Positions 59,973-64,000 of a stretch of 64,000 nt of DNA are shown here, one piece after another. The position numbers and the translations under genes are program-made. The DNA comes from Rudanella paleaurantiibacter. GTDB lineage: Bacteria > Bacteroidota > Bacteroidia > Cytophagales > Spirosomataceae. Location: positions 620,001-684,000 of the forward strand of contig NZ_WELI01000001.1 in assembly GCF_009184635.1 (NCBI RefSeq), in the 5' to 3' direction. The first letter of the stretch is position 1. Each line of letters opens with the position of its first letter. The notes beneath the pieces were generated by a model. It worked only from the letters and a program-made list of their open reading frames with translations. It made no database searches and was not told the DNA's origin.

Positions 59973-60361
59973 TTGGTCTGATGAGGAATCCCAAACTGAA
60001 CGCGGGCTTCCAGTCGCATGGTTTTGACCATTTCCTGCACCGCGTCGATCAACTCATCCACAGCCAGGTCGGCAATCGTCGGATTTGTCTGGTACAGGTC
60101 TTTGATTCGTCGGAGGTCGCGGGTGGTGCGGTCTTTGAGCTGATCGAGCTCAGCGCTAAACTGCCGGTAGAAATCGTGCTGGTAGGCTAACCGACGCAAC
60201 GTTTCGTCGTTTTCGCGAAGCTGCTTCATACTATTTTCGGTAGTAGTGAGCTGTTGGAGGAGCCAACGGTTATGCCGCCAGAGTATTTCGTTTTGTACAG
60301 TTGGTGGCAGCGACCCAAACGGCCCGGCCGAATTGTCGGGTGGTTGAACAGAAGGAGACAT
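59966..60361 (-). CDS. Small hypothetical coiled-coil protein
   Basis: 131 residues from the ATG ending at 60361 (MSPSVQPPDNSAGPFG); a longer frame to 60436 lacks family-like sequence. A Pro-rich start (1-25) is followed by a mostly helical, charged segment about 30-120 (TENSMKQLRENDETLRRL, ELDQLKDRTTRDLRRIKDL) and AVDELIDAVQEMVKTM. No signal peptide or TM helix. I do not recognise the family. Its stop codon lies inside the right arm of the hairpin at 59949-59972. Divergent from gpsA with 156 bp between. Confidence 0.55.
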   Translation of the reverse strand: MSPSVQPPDNSAGPFGSLPPTVQNEILWRHNRWLLQQLTTTENSMKQLRENDETLRRLAYQHDFYRQFSAELDQLKDRTTRDLRRIKDLYQTNPTIADLAVDELIDAVQEMVKTMRLEARVQFGIPHQTNP

Positions 60362-60505
60362 GGTAAACAGAAGGTGAAGTGGGTGGGTGAATCCGGTTCG
60401 GCAGAATCGGTTTCGTAGGGTAAGTATACAGCTCATTGGGCTACTTTCGAAACCGAAACCGTGTATACGGGGTGGTCAACTCATTATCACCAACCGAAAG
60501 TCTGT

Positions 60506-60513
60506 TAAGTTTG
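60506..60513 (+). promoter_or_regulatory. TAAGTTTG -7 box 4 nt before gpsA start
   Basis: Exact TAnnTTTG match ending 4 nt before the ATG at 60518; same spacing as at 46338-46345. No -33 TTTG is obvious. Confidence 0.5.
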
Positions 60514-60517
60514 CTGT

Positions 60518-61522
60518 ATGAAACACGACTCGCCGGTTCGTATTACTATGGTGGGCGGGGGAAGTTGGGCCACAGCGCTCATCAAAATCCTGTCCGAAAA
60601 CAATGTTAGTATCAAGTGGTGGATGCGGAGTAAGACCGATGCCAACCACATCAAAACATTTCATCACAACAAGAGCTACCTCAGCGATGTACAGATTAAC
60701 CCACGAAAAGTAAAGGTTTGCACCCGTGTGCGCGATGCGTTCCGGGAGAGCGAATACGTGATTCTGGCGGTGCCTGCCGCGTTTGTGAGCGACGCCCTCG
60801 CTGGGCTTGATACCCGCGACTTTACCGGAAAATGCATCATTTCGGCCATTAAGGGCATGATTCCCGAGAAAAACCAGCTCGTGACCGATTGGGTAGCCGA
60901 TCAGTTTGGGGTGCCCAATAGCCGGATGGCCGTTATTGCCGGGCCTTGCCATGCGGAGGAAGTTGCCCTCGAAAAGCAATCGTACCTCACCATCGGCTCC
61001 ACCGATCTGGAGTGTGCTGCTGAGGTGGCCCGGCTGTTAACGTGCCGGTTTGTACAGGCATCGCCCCTGGCCGATATATACGGTATTGAGTACAGTGCGG
61101 TCATGAAAAATATTATCGCGCTGGCTTCGGGCATTACGCGGGGTATTGGCTATGGCGACAACTTTCAGGCCGTGCTGGTCTCCAACGCCATGCAGGAAAT
61201 TAAACGGTTTGTGGATGCCGTGTACCCGCAACACCGCGACTTGAGTGCGTCGGCTTACCTCGGCGACTTGCTCGTAACGGCTTATTCGCCCTTTAGCCGT
61301 AACCGCACGTTTGGTACGCTCATCGGGCGGGGGTACACCATTCAGTCGGCGCAGGCCGAAATGAACATGATTGCCGAGGGGTATTATGCCGTGAAAAGCA
61401 TTCATGCCATCAACCGACAGCACAACGTTGATATGCCCATCACCGACGCTGTTTACAATATTCTCTACGAACGGGCCTCGCCGGTTGCCGAGATGAAAAT
61501 CTTGCAGGGTAAACTTACCTAA
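60518..61522 (+). CDS. gpsA: Glycerol-3-phosphate dehydrogenase [NAD(P)+]
   Basis: 334 residues, ATG start (MKHDSPVRITMVGGGSWATA). Rossmann motif GGGSWATAL (13-21), then VILAVPAAFV, IISAIKGMIP, IAGPCHAEEV, the catalytic-Lys helix SAVMKNIIALASGI and GDLLVTAYSPFSRNRTFG near the NAD-binding end. It reduces dihydroxyacetone phosphate to sn-glycerol-3-phosphate for phospholipid synthesis. Length is normal for the family. Stands alone between a coiled-coil gene and a convergent T9SS protein gene. Confidence 0.95.
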   Translation: MKHDSPVRITMVGGGSWATALIKILSENNVSIKWWMRSKTDANHIKTFHHNKSYLSDVQINPRKVKVCTRVRDAFRESEYVILAVPAAFVSDALAGLDTRDFTGKCIISAIKGMIPEKNQLVTDWVADQFGVPNSRMAVIAGPCHAEEVALEKQSYLTIGSTDLECAAEVARLLTCRFVQASPLADIYGIEYSAVMKNIIALASGITRGIGYGDNFQAVLVSNAMQEIKRFVDAVYPQHRDLSASAYLGDLLVTAYSPFSRNRTFGTLIGRGYTIQSAQAEMNMIAEGYYAVKSIHAINRQHNVDMPITDAVYNILYERASPVAEMKILQGKLT

Positions 61523-61552
61523 CATGAAGGGCAGCCAAGCGGTTGCCCTTTT

Positions 61553-64000
61553 TCATTTGAGCACCTTCCAGGTCAATCGGTGGCCGTCGGTGGTTTCCAG
61601 GGTGAGCAGGTACACGCCTACGGGCAAATCGCTCAGGTCCCACTGCTCCCGGCGCGAGCGACCCGCAAGGGTTCTTTGGCGCACTGTGCGGCCGTTCATA
61701 TCGGTGAGTTGAAGGGCAGTGAACGGAGCCACCGAGGGGTCGGCTTCAACTGTCAGCCACCCGACTACGGGGTTAGGAAATACCCGAACGCCCGTGTTGA
61801 GTAGAGGTTCGGCGCTGAGAGCGAGTGCGCTGACTACTAAATTGTTGCGAATGTTACCGTTGGGGCAATTGAGGTCGCTCAGGTTACGCAACGCGAGGGT
61901 ATAATTCGTAGGCTGAGAGGCTATGAGTGTAGCCAGGTAGGGAGTTTGGTTTGCCTGCACCGTTTGGTTATCCCAGCGGGTGAAGCGCCAGGGTGGACTA
62001 CCCGTGAGGGCTACGCTCACGCGGGTGCTGTCGCCCAGTACAAACGTGAGTTTGTCCGTGCTCAGTTCGGCCGATGGGCGGTCGGCTACGTCGATCAGGA
62101 GGGAGTCTCGCGAGCGGATTTGCGGCTGGGTCATGTCCAGATGGAGTACGTACCGGCCGGGTGTTATAGTAGTCGGCAGCAGGCTACTGGCAACAGTCAG
62201 CTTTCCTTGCGTGCTCAGGGTAGAGGTCAGCGAGTAAGCAGAACTAGCTGCTCCCGCCCGCTTCAGTACCAGATTGAACCGATTACCAGCCCCCGCTTCC
62301 CCAACCTGTCGATAGGAGAGGGCGAGGGTATCGCCGGTGCAGAACACCGGTTTGCTTACATCGTGTAAAACTAGTTGGGGCTGAACCGTGATGGTCAGGA
62401 CGGCTTCCGGGCCCGAACAGATGCCCTCCACACAGCGACTACGGAAGGTAGTAGTGTTCGTGAGGTTTATCCGTAGCGCGTTACTGCCTTGAGTGGACCA
62501 ATTCGTTACGGTATCCGACGCACTCGTCCAGGACCACATCACGTTGGTACAACCCTTGGCCGTGAGGCTGATTTTTTCGTCAGCCAGGATCGTTGTTTGA
62601 CTCGCTGTCAGCTCGGGCCGGGCAACATTGGTGCAGGTAGCGTACCGCATCAGTCCAAACAACCCGCTGAACCACACATTACCCTGCCTATCAACGGTCA
62701 TGTTGTTCAGGTTGGTGTTGAACGGTAATTCGTCGCCGAGCTTTTCCCAGCCGAGGCTGTTGTGCCGGTACAGTGCGTAGGGCGGACTGCCCGTCAATAC
62801 ATACAGCCGGCCGGAAGGGTCGCTGGTGAGAAATTGAGCCGACGTAATAGGCCCGGCTGGGGGCGTTGTCCAGGCTTGCCCATCGAACAGGACAAAGGGT
62901 GCTTTGGCAGAGCGCGTAGCCTGAGCAACCCATACATGTCCCTGTTGGTCGAGGGTGATTTGGTTGATGATCGCGCCTAACTGTGGGGTGTTCTGCGAAT
63001 TGAATGTTTGGACACCCCGGCTAACCGGGTCGAGCCGGAGTACTTCATGCTGCCCCATGCTTGTATTGTAAACGAGCATCCAGATACTCCCGTCCCGCAT
63101 CAGTAGCTGACTGATGGTAACAGGAAATGGGGGCGTGTAAACTGAGTTCAGCGAAAAGTCTTTTATCTCGCCAACATGGTTGTAGCCCGATAGCACCAGC
63201 GGATTATGGGTCAGATACTGCGGGTTGTAGCCGTTGGTAGTGAAGTTGTAGCGGTCGGTCAGAGAGCCGGTTTGTTCATTGAGCCGCCCCAACTGATTGA
63301 ACTGTACCGGGAAGCCATCTCTAAACGTATTGATCGATACCCGGTTGGTTACCCAGACGGTGCCGTTGGTATCGGCCCCGTGGGCCAGTACACTGTTGCC
63401 CAGGCGGCCGTTGGTGGTATTTTGGTTATACACGCGCAGCCGTAAGCTGTCGAGGCTGATACGGGTGAGCCCGTTCGACGTACTGTACCAAAGACTATTG
63501 TTGCCCACCGTTAGCGGGCCGTATGCGCCCCCCTGCGGCCAGTCGGGGTGCGTTGTGCTGTTTACAAACGACCACCGGTCCGACAATGGGGCCGCCCCGG
63601 TCTGGAACGACCGCTGGGTCTGAGTGAGTAGCCCTGTCGGTAGATTGGGGTTGGTGGTGTTGTATTCTTCGGCCCGAACGTAATACGTTGTGTTGGGTAG
63701 TAGGTTTTTGAGTAATAGGGAGTATGTCTGTTCATACTGCAGCTCCTGACGGTGCATCAGCCGGGCAAACGAAGGGTCAGTAGCTACCATGAGCACTACC
63801 CGACTCTCGCGCCCGGTCACGCTGTAGTAAGCAATCGGGAGGGTTAGCGGGGCCGACTGCGGGGGTTGAAAAGGCAGACCGATGTAATAATCGGGCGGAT
63901 TGATCGCGTAAAGCCCCTCTGCCGACCAGGGGCCGGGTATATTGTTGACCACTGCCCGAACTTTGGCCCGTACCATACCGAATAATAGCGAGTTGTAGGT
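61553..64000 (-). CDS. Secreted T9SS-sorted protein with beta-propeller-like repeats, 5' end beyond the window
   Basis: The frame stays open to the right edge (residues TYNSLLFG precede the ATG at 63976), so the true start is outside the window; at least 815 residues are visible. The first part looks like fibronectin-type strands (TTYYVRAEEYNTTNP), followed by propeller-like blades of the two-component Reg_prop type (DTNGTVWVTN, DQQGHVWVAQ, DRQGNVWFSG), Ig-like segments with Cys pairs, and a type A sorting domain about the last 80 residues (GVRVFPNPVVGWLTV ... LPVGVYLLTLETTDG). Secreted or surface-anchored through T9SS. No catalytic motif was recognised. Confidence 0.8.
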   Translation of the reverse strand, partial: TYNSLLFGMVRAKVRAVVNNIPGPWSAEGLYAINPPDYYIGLPFQPPQSAPLTLPIAYYSVTGRESRVVLMVATDPSFARLMHRQELQYEQTYSLLLKNLLPNTTYYVRAEEYNTTNPNLPTGLLTQTQRSFQTGAAPLSDRWSFVNSTTHPDWPQGGAYGPLTVGNNSLWYSTSNGLTRISLDSLRLRVYNQNTTNGRLGNSVLAHGADTNGTVWVTNRVSINTFRDGFPVQFNQLGRLNEQTGSLTDRYNFTTNGYNPQYLTHNPLVLSGYNHVGEIKDFSLNSVYTPPFPVTISQLLMRDGSIWMLVYNTSMGQHEVLRLDPVSRGVQTFNSQNTPQLGAIINQITLDQQGHVWVAQATRSAKAPFVLFDGQAWTTPPAGPITSAQFLTSDPSGRLYVLTGSPPYALYRHNSLGWEKLGDELPFNTNLNNMTVDRQGNVWFSGLFGLMRYATCTNVARPELTASQTTILADEKISLTAKGCTNVMWSWTSASDTVTNWSTQGSNALRINLTNTTTFRSRCVEGICSGPEAVLTITVQPQLVLHDVSKPVFCTGDTLALSYRQVGEAGAGNRFNLVLKRAGAASSAYSLTSTLSTQGKLTVASSLLPTTITPGRYVLHLDMTQPQIRSRDSLLIDVADRPSAELSTDKLTFVLGDSTRVSVALTGSPPWRFTRWDNQTVQANQTPYLATLIASQPTNYTLALRNLSDLNCPNGNIRNNLVVSALALSAEPLLNTGVRVFPNPVVGWLTVEADPSVAPFTALQLTDMNGRTVRQRTLAGRSRREQWDLSDLPVGVYLLTLETTDGHRLTWKVLK

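Noticed and set aside
1-64000. tRNA or rRNA genes, prophage, transposase
   Set aside because: None was recognised on reading both strands, although tRNA detection by eye is not reliable.

Overview
The window looks like a chromosomal segment of a Bacteroidota bacterium, most likely order Cytophagales and close to Spirosoma/Rudanella. The reasons are: base composition a little above half G+C; repeated families of stand-alone MacB/FtsX-type ABC permeases that all begin MLTN(Y/F)LKIA; two large secreted proteins ending in type IX secretion (T9SS) sorting domains; a SusC-like carboxypeptidase-regulatory-domain outer-membrane barrel; TAnnTTTG-type promoter boxes; and weak or absent Shine-Dalgarno sequences. 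No rRNA, tRNA, CRISPR array, transposase or phage gene was seen. Taxonomy is inferred from gene content, not from an alignment.

Layout. (1) 1-14872, minus strand: an efflux-type ABC operon running right to left, with a MacA-like adaptor, a LolD/MacB-type ATPase and then five tandem paralogous two-FtsX-domain permeases, the last cut by the window edge. A small plus-strand Uma2-like nuclease gene sits between the ATPase and the first permease. (2) 15140-20670: an NtrC-type sigma-54 activator and, about 2.8 kb further on, an NtrB-like sensor kinase, separated by a cold-shock-domain protein, a PlsC acyltransferase and an acyl-ACP desaturase. (3) 21196-28391: a TonB-receptor-like barrel, an Nramp Mn transporter facing its MntR-type regulator, an LptF/G permease and an EamA transporter. 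(4) 28499-32669: a surface-glycan-like group of two polytopic membrane proteins around a family 2 glycosyltransferase. (5) 33014-38384: a LuxR-type response regulator, a MarR repressor and the EmrA-EmrB-TolC tripartite efflux operon it probably controls. (6) 38579-47937: acyl carrier protein, a ComB-like phosphatase, GcvT, three tandem paralogous secreted proteins each with two TonB-C-like domains, DeoC, a CBU_0592-type small membrane protein and a cellobiose-2-epimerase-like enzyme. (7) 48127-54585: a GH3/beta-lactamase-like fusion and a T9SS esterase-like protein with four internal repeats. (8) 55284-64000: a fasciclin protein, a second ABC efflux operon (ATPase, TolC, adaptor, no permease), a small coiled-coil protein, GpsA and a T9SS protein cut by the right edge.

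How the parts connect. The most informative regulatory signal is a palindrome, GTCCG-N4-CGGAC, found twice upstream of the first ABC operon and once upstream of the second. In both cases it lies about 63-65 bp upstream of a good sigma-54 -24/-12 element. This predicts that the NtrC-type regulator encoded at 15140 switches on both ABC efflux systems together, sensing through the kinase at 19312. The MarR and MntR-type regulators also each have a clear dyad operator next to them.

The most unusual structural feature is the intergenic DNA. More than a dozen spacers between genes are almost completely occupied by long imperfect hairpins whose arms are runs of a short degenerate word, with a different word in each spacer. 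They often start at one gene's stop codon and end just before the next start. There are also large nested inverted-repeat elements at 20687-20956 and 30723-30885. Several genes have the TAnnTTTG box only 4-7 nt before the start codon, which predicts leaderless or nearly leaderless mRNAs.
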